The position numbers and the translations under genes are program-made. DNA of 64,000 bases from Planktomarina sp. (lineage in GTDB: Bacteria; Pseudomonadota; Alphaproteobacteria; Rhodobacterales; Rhodobacteraceae), in the NCBI GenBank assembly GCA_020629775.1, contig JAHDCP010000001.1, positions 1 through 64,000 on the forward strand, given 5' to 3'. Of the stretch, positions 9,410 to 18,216 are shown one piece after another. The first letter of the stretch is position 1; the number at the start of each line of letters is the position of its first letter. Below the pieces are notes generated by a model, which saw only the letters and a program-made list of their open reading frames with translations, was not told where the DNA came from and made no database searches.

Positions 9410-9895
9410 TCAACCAATTCGCGTGATATGTAAGTTTGCCAACACCATTACCAAAAGCACGGTAACAACCCAGGCAAACAATCGTATTTTTCGTTCACGG
9501 TGCCAAAGGGCCTGTGGGGCTTGGTGTCCTTGCGACATTCTGAGCAAAGCCCAATTTCGTTGAATGAAGAATGCTTGTGCGGCCAGAAGAACCAATGCGC
9601 CTTGGGCTGTTGGCCAATTTGACAAGATTGCAAAAACGGCCAGCCCCATCACAATGCACGACACAAGTGCGACATGAACCGCGGTAAGATTTTCACGATG
9701 TTGACGTTGCCTCTCGCGTTGAATCGCTAGGTATTGATTAAATCGCTTGCCCCCTTCATCTTCGCCAGCCTGATCGAGGATGTCTGCAGGGACCCCGCCA
9801 ATCCACGTAAGATGGAAAATCCACTGGCACAACAAAAGAACCCAGAACCAAAGGCTCTCGAATGGGTTGATGTGCAAAAGGGAGGCAAATTGCAT
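9410..9895 (-). CDS. Small membrane protein of unknown function
   Basis: The 161-residue product has four likely membrane segments, at about residues 12-33, 70-90, 94-115 and 137-156, with a charged, Arg/Gln-rich cytoplasmic or periplasmic segment between the first and second. The opening ESLWFWVLLLCQWIFHLTWIGGVPADI resembles in layout a Rhodobacteraceae membrane family sometimes labelled a component of the SufBCD complex, but that label has little support and I do not assign it. An AAGGACG ribosome site precedes the ATG. It lies directly upstream of mfd and may share its transcript. Confidence 0.72.
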   Translation of the reverse strand: MQFASLLHINPFESLWFWVLLLCQWIFHLTWIGGVPADILDQAGEDEGGKRFNQYLAIQRERQRQHRENLTAVHVALVSCIVMGLAVFAILSNWPTAQGALVLLAAQAFFIQRNWALLRMSQGHQAPQALWHRERKIRLFAWVVTVLLVMVLANLHITRIG

Positions 9896-10020
9896 CGAGA
9901 CGTCCTTAAAGTTGACAACTCGATACCAAGAATTGCCCCCTTGGCAAGTCCCTGCCCGCGTGTCAATTTCGTTGGACGCTCAGGTGTCATGCATGCCTGG
10001 CAACGAGTGAAGGACAAGAC

Positions 10021-11019
10021 ATGGCGCAAATTATCACACCGGCCTTTCCACGAACACGGCTGCGGCGATTAAAGCAATCGGAAAGCCTGCGCTGTATGGT
10101 CCGTGAAACCGCACTAACGCCGAGTGACTTTATTTGGCCTGTTTTCGTTCAAGCCGGGAAAAACGACGTAAGTGATGTGCCTTCAATGCCTGGTGTACAA
10201 CGCCACACCGTGGACAGATTGCCAGCATTGGCCCGCGACGCCGCCGATTTGGGCATCCCTGCCATATGCATTTTTCCTTACACGGACCCCGCGTTAAAAA
10301 CGGCTGGCTGTGAAGAAGCATGGAACCCAGATAATCTGTCGAACCAGGCCATTCGTGCCATCAAAGACGCAGTTCCAGACATCGCTGTGATGACCGATAT
10401 CGCGTTGGACCCATACAATATCAACGGTCACGATGGCATCGTGCGTGATGGTGTGATCGTCAATGATGAAACCGTAGATGCCCTGGTGCGCATGGGCCAA
10501 GCCCAAGCCGCCGCTGGCGCGGATATTTTGGGACCATCTGATATGATGGATGGCCGCATTGGCGCATTGCGCGATATGTTAGAGGCCGAGGGTTATTCAA
10601 ATGTGAGCATTCTGTCTTACGCTGCAAAATATGCCAGCGCATTCTACGGCCCCTTCAGAGATGCGGTTGGCGCGGCGGGTGCATTGGTGGGTGACAAGAA
10701 GACATACCAAATGGATCCAGCGAATTCAGACGAAGCGTTGCGTTTGGTGCAACGCGACCTGCAAGAAGGCGCGGACATGGTGATGGTAAAGCCGGGTATG
10801 GCCTATCTTGATATCTGTCGTCGTGTGAAAGACGCCTTTGGTGCCCCAACCTTTGCATATCAAGTGTCCGGCGAATACGCGATGTTACAAGCTGCTGCCG
10901 CCAACGGCTGGCTTGATGGCGAAGCGGTCATGATGGAAAGCCTGATCGCGTTCAAACGGGCCGGCTGCGATGGCATTTTGACCTATTTTGCACCAACAGC
11001 TGCGCGATTGTTGCAGTAA
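10021..11019 (+). CDS. hemB: Delta-aminolevulinic acid dehydratase (porphobilinogen synthase)
   Basis: The 332-residue enzyme condenses two 5-aminolevulinate molecules to porphobilinogen in heme, siroheme and (bacterio)chlorophyll synthesis. The Schiff-base lysines are Lys203 (SYAAKYASAFYG) and Lys257 (MVMVKPGMAY). In the metal loop the three zinc-binding cysteines of the E. coli type are replaced by Ala128, Asp130 and Asp138 (IALDPYNINGHDG), the pattern of the magnesium-dependent, zinc-independent type known from Bradyrhizobium and Rhodobacter. The gene stands alone, divergent from the small membrane protein gene across a 125-base gap. Confidence 0.96.
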   Translation: MAQIITPAFPRTRLRRLKQSESLRCMVRETALTPSDFIWPVFVQAGKNDVSDVPSMPGVQRHTVDRLPALARDAADLGIPAICIFPYTDPALKTAGCEEAWNPDNLSNQAIRAIKDAVPDIAVMTDIALDPYNINGHDGIVRDGVIVNDETVDALVRMGQAQAAAGADILGPSDMMDGRIGALRDMLEAEGYSNVSILSYAAKYASAFYGPFRDAVGAAGALVGDKKTYQMDPANSDEALRLVQRDLQEGADMVMVKPGMAYLDICRRVKDAFGAPTFAYQVSGEYAMLQAAAANGWLDGEAVMMESLIAFKRAGCDGILTYFAPTAARLLQ

Positions 11020-11115
11020 ACCTTGGTAACACTTGGTGAGGTGACATTTGCAGACAATCTGTGCTAAGAGATCGGTAACGACCGCAAAAGCGGCATATAT
11101 AAATCGGGCAGACAG

Positions 11116-11673
11116 ATGAAAATTTTGAATAAACGTGGCTTTATGCTGGGAATGGTGGCTGCAGGCGCACTCGCGGGATGCGGCAATGGTGTGAACAGCA
11201 CAGGGTCTGCGCGCATAGATGGGCGTGTGGCCGAAACCGTTGAATTTATGTACGCACAGCACCCCGGGACAAAGCAGCTTGCACTGAATTCGCGCGCAAT
11301 GCTGGTGATGCCCTTGGTGACAAAGGGTGGTTTTGGATTTGGCGGTGGTTACGGCCGTGGCGCATTGATGATCAATGACCGTACTGTCGATTATTACAGT
11401 GCCGCACATGCCAGTGCTGGTCTGCAAGTCGGCGTTGAACAGTATTCCCATGTTCTGTTCTTCATGACATCAGAAGCTTTGCAAGACTTCCGGGCGTCAT
11501 CAGGATGGGCATTGGGTGCCAATGTTGAATACGCATTCTTAGATAAATCGGACGAACTGCGGGCTGATTCCACCACAACATTTTCACCCGTTGTGGCGGT
11601 GATTTTTGCGCAAGCCGGGCTGCGTGCGGGTGCCACGCTTGAAGGCATCAAATACACCCGCATTATTCCCTAA
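11116..11673 (+). CDS. SYLF/YSC84-domain lipoprotein
   Basis: The 185-residue protein begins with a lipoprotein signal (MLGMVAAGALAGCGNG; lipobox LAGC, lipidated Cys24). The rest matches the SYLF (Ysc84) lipid-binding domain: SRAMLVMPLVTKGGFGFGGGYGRGALM, then SAGLQVGVEQYSHVLFFMTSEALQDF and VAVIFAQAGLRAGATLEGIKYTRI. Eukaryotic SYLF domains bind phosphoinositides; bacterial members are secreted or membrane-anchored and of unknown function. It has its own 96-base upstream gap and ends three bases before the convergent dehydrogenase gene. Confidence 0.85.
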   Translation: MKILNKRGFMLGMVAAGALAGCGNGVNSTGSARIDGRVAETVEFMYAQHPGTKQLALNSRAMLVMPLVTKGGFGFGGGYGRGALMINDRTVDYYSAAHASAGLQVGVEQYSHVLFFMTSEALQDFRASSGWALGANVEYAFLDKSDELRADSTTTFSPVVAVIFAQAGLRAGATLEGIKYTRIIP

Positions 11674-11676
11674 GGG

Positions 11677-12549
11677 TCAGCCCATAAGCCTTAGTCTTTT
11701 GATCAAGCTGGAGGTGTCCCAACGCCCCCCGCCCTGGTTTTGCACGTCCTTGTAAAACTGATCTACGATTGCGGTTACAGGCAAACTGGCACCATTTTCG
11801 TCGGCTGTGTCCAAGCAAATGCCGAGGTCTTTTCGCATCCAATCGACGGCGAATCCAAAGTCGTATTCATCTTTGGCCATGGTTTCAAAACGGTTGGACA
11901 TTTGCCAAGACCCCGCAGCCCCTTGACTGATTACCGACACAACCTCTTCGATATCGAGGCCCGCTTTTTCAGCAAAGTGCAGCCCTTCGGACAAACCCTG
12001 GACCACACCAGCGATGCATATCTGGTTGACCATTTTTGTTAATTGCCCGGCCCCGCTGTCGCCCAAGCGGCGGCAGGCTTTGGCATAAACATTCATGATG
12101 GGTTCCGCGGAAGCATACGCCTTTGCGTCGCCACCGCACATAATGCCCAACTGTCCATTTTCAGCACCTGCTTGCCCACCGGAAACTGGCGCATCCACAA
12201 AACCAACCGAATTTTGGGCAGCAACATCGTACATTTCACGTGTCACTTTCGCCGACACCGTGGTGTGATCCACGAAGATTGCCCCGTTTTTCATGGCACC
12301 AAGGGCGCCTTCTGGCCCCAAACACACGCTGCGCAAGTCGTCGTCATTGCCAACACAGGCCATGACAAAATCTGCATCAGCTGCGGCTTGCGCTGGCGTG
12401 CTGGCCGCCATGCCGCCATACTGGCTTACCCAGGCATCAGCTTTAGATGCTGTTCGGTTGAAAACGGTCACGTTGTGCCCGGCTGCTTGCAAGTGCCCAG
12501 CCATAGGGAACCCCATAACACCAAGCCCTAAAAAACTTACTTTCGCCAT
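11677..12549 (-). CDS. NAD(P)-dependent beta-hydroxyacid dehydrogenase (3-hydroxyisobutyrate dehydrogenase family)
   Basis: The 290-residue protein has the Rossmann start FLGLGVMGFPMAGHL, the substrate motif DAPVSGGQAGAENGQL and the catalytic-lysine motif GAGQLTKMVNQI, so it belongs to the 3-hydroxyisobutyrate/tartronate semialdehyde reductase group. The specific substrate (3-hydroxyisobutyrate, tartronate semialdehyde, glyoxylate) is not determined. No valine or glycolate pathway genes are adjacent. The start MAKVSFLG at 12549 is favoured because the upstream extension (to 12615) would put the Rossmann motif too far from the N terminus. Confidence 0.88.
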   Translation of the reverse strand: MAKVSFLGLGVMGFPMAGHLQAAGHNVTVFNRTASKADAWVSQYGGMAASTPAQAAADADFVMACVGNDDDLRSVCLGPEGALGAMKNGAIFVDHTTVSAKVTREMYDVAAQNSVGFVDAPVSGGQAGAENGQLGIMCGGDAKAYASAEPIMNVYAKACRRLGDSGAGQLTKMVNQICIAGVVQGLSEGLHFAEKAGLDIEEVVSVISQGAAGSWQMSNRFETMAKDEYDFGFAVDWMRKDLGICLDTADENGASLPVTAIVDQFYKDVQNQGGGRWDTSSLIKRLRLMG

Positions 12550-12627
12550 GGGTTTGCGCCCCTTCGTAATCATGGTTATGTCCAACGAACCTAAAGCCTG
12601 TTGTGCGCAGGTCAATCAGGAGCGATC

Positions 12628-15102
12628 ATGGAACGGGCATTTTACTTGCTTTTGCGGCTGGGGTTTATCGGTCTAATCTTGACTGGGATCTCGGTGTTTT
12701 TCTTGGTCACCTTCTTGTCCCGATCGATTCCAGATTATGATGATCAGTTAACGGTGGATGGCATTTCTGGCGATGTTGAAATCGTTAGATCCACATACAA
12801 CATTCCGCATATTTTCGCAGACGCCGATGAAGATGTGATGTTTGGTTTGGGATTTGCCCATGCGCAAGATCGGCTTTGGCAAATGACCATGCTGCGCCGC
12901 ACGGCCCAAGGCCGCTTGTCTGAGGTCTTTGGCCAGGAAACCTTGCAAATTGATATGTTGATGCGGCGGTTGGACATCTACCGACTTGCGGAACAATCGG
13001 TTGGAGCTTTGCAACCACGGACCCAGCGATATTTGGATGCGTATGCAAAAGGCGTAAACGCGTGGATTTCGCAAATTAATACACAAGCGCGCGGTCGCGG
13101 CGCGCCAGAGTTCTTTGTGTTTTCTAACGCCATTGCGCCGTGGCAACCCGCTGACAGTGTTGCTGTTATCAAGCTGATGGGCGTGCAGATGTCATCCCAT
13201 CTGCAAGAAGAAGTATTGAAAGCGCGGTTATCTTTGATTTTAGAGCCCGGCCAGGTGCAAGATTTGTTGCCTGACACGTTGGGGCGGGCCGTGGCAGAAC
13301 TGCCCAACTACGCGTCCTTGGCGCCGGGTGTGACCCCGTCGCATTCCAAAATCGCGGTTAACAGCCATCCACTTTCCCCTTCAAAAGATCGCCCCTTTGC
13401 TGGTGCATCAAATGCCTGGGCCGCTGCGAAAAGCCGCAGCGCCGCCGGGGCAAGTTTGTTGGCCAATGATCCCCATTTGGGTCTGACAGCGCCCAGTATT
13501 TGGTATTTGGCCAGGCTTGATCTGTCTTCGGGGGGCGTTATCGGCGCTACGATCCCCGGCCTTCCTTCTGTTTTGGTGGGCCGGTCCGCCAAACTCGGTT
13601 GGGGGTTAACATCTTCCTATTTGGACGACCAAGACCTTTACATCGAACAATTGGAACCAAACACCCCTGGAAAATATCTGACCCCTGCAGGGTACAGGCC
13701 GTTTAAAACCCGCCAAACCATTATCCAAATCAAGGATGAGGCCCCAGTCACCTTACAACTCCGTTGGACAGAAAACGGCCCCGTTATGCCTGGCAATCAA
13801 TATGACTTGAAGGCCATCACGCCCGCCAATCACGTTATGTCCTTGGCTTGGACACTGTTAACGCCCAAGGACACGTCTTTGGACGCCACCGTGGGCATGA
13901 TGCACGCGCAAGACATTACGGGTGGTTTAGATGCATCGAAACTTTACATTGGACCGTCACAAAATTTGACGATCGCTGACGATACTGGTGTGGCGATGAA
14001 GACCATAGGCGCACTGCCGAAACGCAAACCAGAACATCAATCACAGGGGCGCATACCTTCCCCCGGCTGGCTGGACCAAAACCGTTGGGATGGTGTTTTT
14101 GCAGCGGAAAACAACCCGGTTTTCTGGGGAGAAGATGGCGGCATCGTCGGCAACACCAATAACAAATTCATTGATCGCCCGTTTCCAGAACATTTGTCTT
14201 TCACTTGGGGCGATACGCAGCGCATCCAACGGTGGGAAAGGCTGATGCAAAACCGCAAGGTCCACACCCGCGGCAGTTTTATTGAAGCCCAGTTGGACAC
14301 CGTTTCCCCGACTGCACGCAGCCTTTTGCCGTTGATGGGTAAGGATTTGTGGTTTGAGGCGGTGGCGGCCGAAGCCGGTACCCCTGATGCCCGAAGGCAA
14401 GAAGCTCTAAAACTTCTGGCGAATTGGAACGGGGAAATGAACGAACATTTGCCTGAACCTTTGATTTTTTCTGCGTGGTTGCGTGCGTTACAACAGCGTC
14501 TGATCCAAGATGAACTGGGCCCGTTGGCAGCTTCCTTTGCCCATCCTGAACCACCTTTCATTGAAAAGGTTTTTCGGAACGTAGACGGAGCCGCAAAATG
14601 GTGTGATATTTTGCAATCTGCCCCGATTGAAACCTGCCAACAAATTTCTCGGGTCGCCCTGGAAGATGCTTTGAATTGGCTGAACGATACCTATGGCGGC
14701 ACGGTTGAGGCTTTGCGCTGGGGCGATGCCCACATTGCAACGCACGACCACCCAGTTTTGGGCAAGGTGCCGATTGTGAATTGGTTCGTTAACATTCATC
14801 AATCTACGTCAGGGGGCGACAACACTTTGATGCGGGGGCGAACATCCGGTAATGCACAAGCGCCTTTTCAAAACGTTCATGCGGCGGGATATCGTGGGGT
14901 ATACGATTTTTCTGACCCTGACAGTTCCGTTTTTGCAATTGCCACAGGGCAAAGTGGGCACCCGCTTTCGCGCCATTATGACGATATCGGAGAACTTTGG
15001 CGGCGCGGGGAATACGTGAACATGTCACTTGATCCAGACTTGGCCCGGGCCGGCGCTGAAGGGATAACCGTGCTTAGCCCACTGGATGCGGCAGAAGATT
15101 AA
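12628..15102 (+). CDS. Penicillin acylase family (Ntn) amidohydrolase
   Basis: The 824-residue precursor has one N-terminal membrane anchor or uncleaved signal (LLLRLGFIGLILTGISVFFLVTF). The alpha-chain region contains NIPHIFADADEDVMFGLGFAHAQDRLWQM, a family hallmark. The autocatalytic nucleophile should be the serine in AGASNAW, followed by the beta chain with LLANDPHLGLTAPSIWY. Family members cleave beta-lactam side chains or acyl-homoserine lactones; the natural substrate here is unknown. An AGGAG site sits seven bases before the chosen ATG. The last four bases overlap the convergent hflX stop. Confidence 0.92.
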   Translation: MERAFYLLLRLGFIGLILTGISVFFLVTFLSRSIPDYDDQLTVDGISGDVEIVRSTYNIPHIFADADEDVMFGLGFAHAQDRLWQMTMLRRTAQGRLSEVFGQETLQIDMLMRRLDIYRLAEQSVGALQPRTQRYLDAYAKGVNAWISQINTQARGRGAPEFFVFSNAIAPWQPADSVAVIKLMGVQMSSHLQEEVLKARLSLILEPGQVQDLLPDTLGRAVAELPNYASLAPGVTPSHSKIAVNSHPLSPSKDRPFAGASNAWAAAKSRSAAGASLLANDPHLGLTAPSIWYLARLDLSSGGVIGATIPGLPSVLVGRSAKLGWGLTSSYLDDQDLYIEQLEPNTPGKYLTPAGYRPFKTRQTIIQIKDEAPVTLQLRWTENGPVMPGNQYDLKAITPANHVMSLAWTLLTPKDTSLDATVGMMHAQDITGGLDASKLYIGPSQNLTIADDTGVAMKTIGALPKRKPEHQSQGRIPSPGWLDQNRWDGVFAAENNPVFWGEDGGIVGNTNNKFIDRPFPEHLSFTWGDTQRIQRWERLMQNRKVHTRGSFIEAQLDTVSPTARSLLPLMGKDLWFEAVAAEAGTPDARRQEALKLLANWNGEMNEHLPEPLIFSAWLRALQQRLIQDELGPLAASFAHPEPPFIEKVFRNVDGAAKWCDILQSAPIETCQQISRVALEDALNWLNDTYGGTVEALRWGDAHIATHDHPVLGKVPIVNWFVNIHQSTSGGDNTLMRGRTSGNAQAPFQNVHAAGYRGVYDFSDPDSSVFAIATGQSGHPLSRHYDDIGELWRRGEYVNMSLDPDLARAGAEGITVLSPLDAAED

Positions 15103-16361
15103 AGCGCCTTAAACTCTTTGGCTTTTCGGTCGCTCCAACGGACATCGATTTCGAATCCTGTTTGCGTCTGGCGTTCTTGTAAAACCAAGTTTTGTTCAAA
15201 CAACCAGGCGCGTTCGCGGGCTTGGGAAAAGCTCAAATCCAAGGTTTCATCTGTGGTTTTTGGGGCCAAAATCTTGCTGATCTGAGCACAGAATTCATCG
15301 ACCCCCTGCCCGGTGATCGCGGACAACATCAGCACATCTTCGCGCGCTTCGGCCGTTTCTTTTGCGATTTGTGCCACGTCATCTGACAGCAAATCACATT
15401 TGTTCCAGACCTCTAACCTCGGGGTATCTGCAGCAATTCCCAACCCTTCCAAAACCTTTTCAACATCGGCCGCTTGAGCCTGGGTTTCGGCGTGGGCAAT
15501 ATCACGGACATGAACAACGATATCGGCCGCGTTGACCTCCTCTAACGTTGCCCGAAAAGACGCCACCAATTCAGTCGGCAAATCGGAAATGAACCCAACG
15601 GTGTCGGACAAAATGATATCGCGTCCGTCAGGTAACTTGATCGCGCGCATGGTGGGATCCAAAGTGGCGAACAACATGTCTTGGGCAAATACATCTGCGC
15701 CGGACATCCGATTGAACAATGTGGATTTGCCGGCGTTTGTGTACCCCACAAGGGCAACAATCGGATAAGGAACCTTGGCCCGGGCAGCACGATGCAAACC
15801 ACGCGTTTTCACCACCTTCGTCAGCTGACGCTTAAGCCGCGTGAGCTGGGTATCAATGGCACGTCGGTCCGCCTCGATTTGTGTTTCACCGGGGCCGCCG
15901 ACGAAGCCCAAACCACCGCGTTGCCGTTCCAAGTGGGTCCAAGCCCGCACCAGCCGTGTCCGCTGATACGTCAGCGCGGCCATTTCAACTTGCAACACAC
16001 CTTCACGTGTCTGGGCACGATCAGAAAAGATCTCGAGGATCAGACCGGTACGGTCCAAAAGCTTTACCTTCCAAACCTTTTCTAAGTTGCGCTGTTGGAC
16101 AGGTGTCACGGGGCCATCAATCAAAACGAGATCGATCTCGTTTGATTTCAAAACCGTTGCCAATTCATCAATCTTGCCAGTGCCAAACAAGGCGCCTGGA
16201 TGGACCTTCGACAGATTGACCACATCGGACCCGCACACTTCCAATTCAGGCAGCGCTTTGGCCAAAGCCACGGCTTCTTCCAACGCTGATGCGGGTTCAC
16301 GTGCGGTTTGTGTCGCAGATTTGATGTGTGGGTGTATCACCCAAGCGCGGGTCAGTCCCAA
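15099..16361 (-). CDS. hflX: GTPase HflX
   Basis: The 420-residue product contains the HflX N-terminal domain (GTGKIDELATVL, LIDGPVTPVQQRNLEK, LEIFSDRAQTREG), the glycine-rich linker GGLGFVGGPGETQIEADRR and a G domain with G1 GYTNAGKST, G3 DTVGF and G4 NKCD. HflX splits stalled ribosomes under stress. It follows hfq by 24 bases, as in many proteobacteria. The start is odd: the only start-like codon between the hfq stop and the conserved region is TTG at 16361, with no clear ribosome site, and the frame is the same as hfq. A GTG seven codons later is a second possibility. Confidence 0.94.
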   Translation of the reverse strand: MGLTRAWVIHPHIKSATQTAREPASALEEAVALAKALPELEVCGSDVVNLSKVHPGALFGTGKIDELATVLKSNEIDLVLIDGPVTPVQQRNLEKVWKVKLLDRTGLILEIFSDRAQTREGVLQVEMAALTYQRTRLVRAWTHLERQRGGLGFVGGPGETQIEADRRAIDTQLTRLKRQLTKVVKTRGLHRAARAKVPYPIVALVGYTNAGKSTLFNRMSGADVFAQDMLFATLDPTMRAIKLPDGRDIILSDTVGFISDLPTELVASFRATLEEVNAADIVVHVRDIAHAETQAQAADVEKVLEGLGIAADTPRLEVWNKCDLLSDDVAQIAKETAEAREDVLMLSAITGQGVDEFCAQISKILAPKTTDETLDLSFSQARERAWLFEQNLVLQERQTQTGFEIDVRWSDRKAKEFKAL

Positions 16362-16385
16362 AACAAAATCGCGGACGAAACCACG

Positions 16386-16616
16386 TTATTCGTCGCCTTC
16401 ATAAAGACTGATGGGCTGTGCTGGCATGATGGTGGAAATAGCATGCTTATACACCAGTTGGGCTTGCCCATCGCGGCGTAAAAGAACACAGAAATTATCA
16501 AACCAAGTGATAACACCCTGCAGTTTAACGCCGTTGATCAAAAAGATCGTTACAGGCACTTTTGCTTTACGGACATGGTTCAAGAATGCGTCTTGAAGGT
16601 TTTGCTTATCAGCCAT
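16386..16616 (-). CDS. hfq: RNA chaperone Hfq
   Basis: The 76-residue protein has the Sm1 region ([28 protein letters not shown]) and the Sm2 motif YKHAIST. It forms a hexamer that pairs small RNAs with mRNA. The length is typical for alphaproteobacteria, with almost no C-terminal tail. It sits between trkH (91 bases upstream) and hflX (24 bases downstream). The 91-base leader may hold a promoter, but none was clear by eye. Confidence 0.97.
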   Translation of the reverse strand: MADKQNLQDAFLNHVRKAKVPVTIFLINGVKLQGVITWFDNFCVLLRRDGQAQLVYKHAISTIMPAQPISLYEGDE

Positions 16617-16707
16617 TTTTCTTTACCTTTGGTCTTGACGGGAACACACACAAATCTCCCGCATGAGCGCAATATGGGAGTGAAAGTTGCCCTTGACCAG
16701 CCCTAAA

Positions 16708-18216
16708 TCAGCCTGACCGCCAAAGTTCTGGATTAAGTAGTGCCACAAACACCAAGGTTTCCAAACGGCCGACAACCATGGCGATGCAAAGGACATATTT
16801 GCTGAGATCACCGAGGCTGACAAAATCGATAGGCTCCATTGCGGCCACAGCGGTCAATGGCCCTGTGTTCGACAATGTGGCCACGGTCAAAACAATTCCG
16901 TTTTCAAAATTCACGCCCGAAAATGCCAGAAGAAGAAGCACAACCGCCAGCGAAACCGCAAACATCATAAAGAACACCCAAGCCATCATGGTGGCGCGAA
17001 TTTCTTCTGCATCATTTCGTGTAATTTGCGATGGGGAAATCAGTTTTTGCATTTCCGAACGCGTGTGTCCCAACAGCAAAGCTAGGCGCAAAAGTTTGAT
17101 GCCACCCGCCGTGGTGGCAATCCCGCCGCCCACCAAAGCAAGACCCAACAACACCAAAGATGACCCATTAAGACCCGACCAAACCTGCGCGGCCGCCCAC
17201 CCTTCAGAGATGTAGCCTGCAGTTACCAAGAACGAAACAGTCGTGAAAAAGCCGCCCCAAAGAACCAGCAAAGCTTGCCTCAGGCTCTCATCTTGATCCA
17301 CAGTCGTGGCCCCGATGTAGTGTTTGAAAAAGATGGCCAATGTAATGCTTAGTACTAAGAAGGCTGCCATACGCAGTTCTTGATCATTGCGCAGGTTTTT
17401 CAAAGAAGGGGCGCCTGCTGCTGCATTCACGACAACCCGAGAAACTGAAAAGATGAAAAAGACCGCAAATGTCGCTTCCATGAGCGGTCCCACCGTCAAT
17501 GGCGTTCCCGCTGGGGCGATTTGTATACCAGACGTGGACAAAACGCCCATGGCAAAGACCGCGGCTTCTAAAGGGGATGTGCCATTGCTGAGAAGAAATA
17601 TGAACACCAACAGCGTTAGTCCTGCATAAGCTGGCAAAAGTCGCCCTGCTTCGGACGAAAACCGTACAGATGCCAGTGTTTGTTGGCGCGTTGATCCATG
17701 ATCCCCGCCCCAAACGGTCATGTTCCCCCGCGAGAGATGTTCGTAACCGCCCAAGTTCAGGGGCATGAACACTGACCATGCCAATACCCAAAGTAAAAAC
17801 CCGCCGACCCAAGCCACCAATGCGCGCCAAAGGTGCAGCGTTTCGCTGAGCCTATCGGGGTCCAAGACCTGAAGGCCAGTGGTGGTAAGCGCTGAAACCA
17901 TATCTAAGTAAGCATTTAAAAATGACGTTGTTTTCAGCGCATCATGGTACGGCACGGCCAAGATGATTGGCAGCAAAAGAAACAAAACCAACAGGGTGAT
18001 CAGCATGTTCCGCTGAGATGTGGGCCGGATCGGGGATGAACTTTGTGCGACGCGCGCAAACCCAAATCCAAACAATGACAAAATTGCTGCATACAGGAAC
18101 GCACGCCCCTCGGAAGATGTTCCAACAGTAAATCCATGCACCGCTGGAACCATCATTATGCCCGCAAACCAAAGCGGCACCAGGACCAAGATGTGGGTTG
18201 GGCTGCGACGTGGCAT
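16708..18216 (-). CDS. trkH: Trk potassium uptake system, membrane subunit TrkH
   Basis: The 502-residue membrane protein has about ten hydrophobic segments with four imperfect K+-channel-like pore repeats, including MVSALTTTGLQVLDPD, AMGVLSTSGIQI and TVATLSNTGPLTAVA, and ends LNPELWRSG as TrkH proteins do. It imports K+ with the proton or ion gradient, gated by TrkA. Its ATG overlaps the trkA stop by one base (TAATG), so the two subunits are translationally coupled. Confidence 0.95.
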   Translation of the reverse strand: MPRRSPTHILVLVPLWFAGIMMVPAVHGFTVGTSSEGRAFLYAAILSLFGFGFARVAQSSSPIRPTSQRNMLITLLVLFLLLPIILAVPYHDALKTTSFLNAYLDMVSALTTTGLQVLDPDRLSETLHLWRALVAWVGGFLLWVLAWSVFMPLNLGGYEHLSRGNMTVWGGDHGSTRQQTLASVRFSSEAGRLLPAYAGLTLLVFIFLLSNGTSPLEAAVFAMGVLSTSGIQIAPAGTPLTVGPLMEATFAVFFIFSVSRVVVNAAAGAPSLKNLRNDQELRMAAFLVLSITLAIFFKHYIGATTVDQDESLRQALLVLWGGFFTTVSFLVTAGYISEGWAAAQVWSGLNGSSLVLLGLALVGGGIATTAGGIKLLRLALLLGHTRSEMQKLISPSQITRNDAEEIRATMMAWVFFMMFAVSLAVVLLLLAFSGVNFENGIVLTVATLSNTGPLTAVAAMEPIDFVSLGDLSKYVLCIAMVVGRLETLVFVALLNPELWRSG

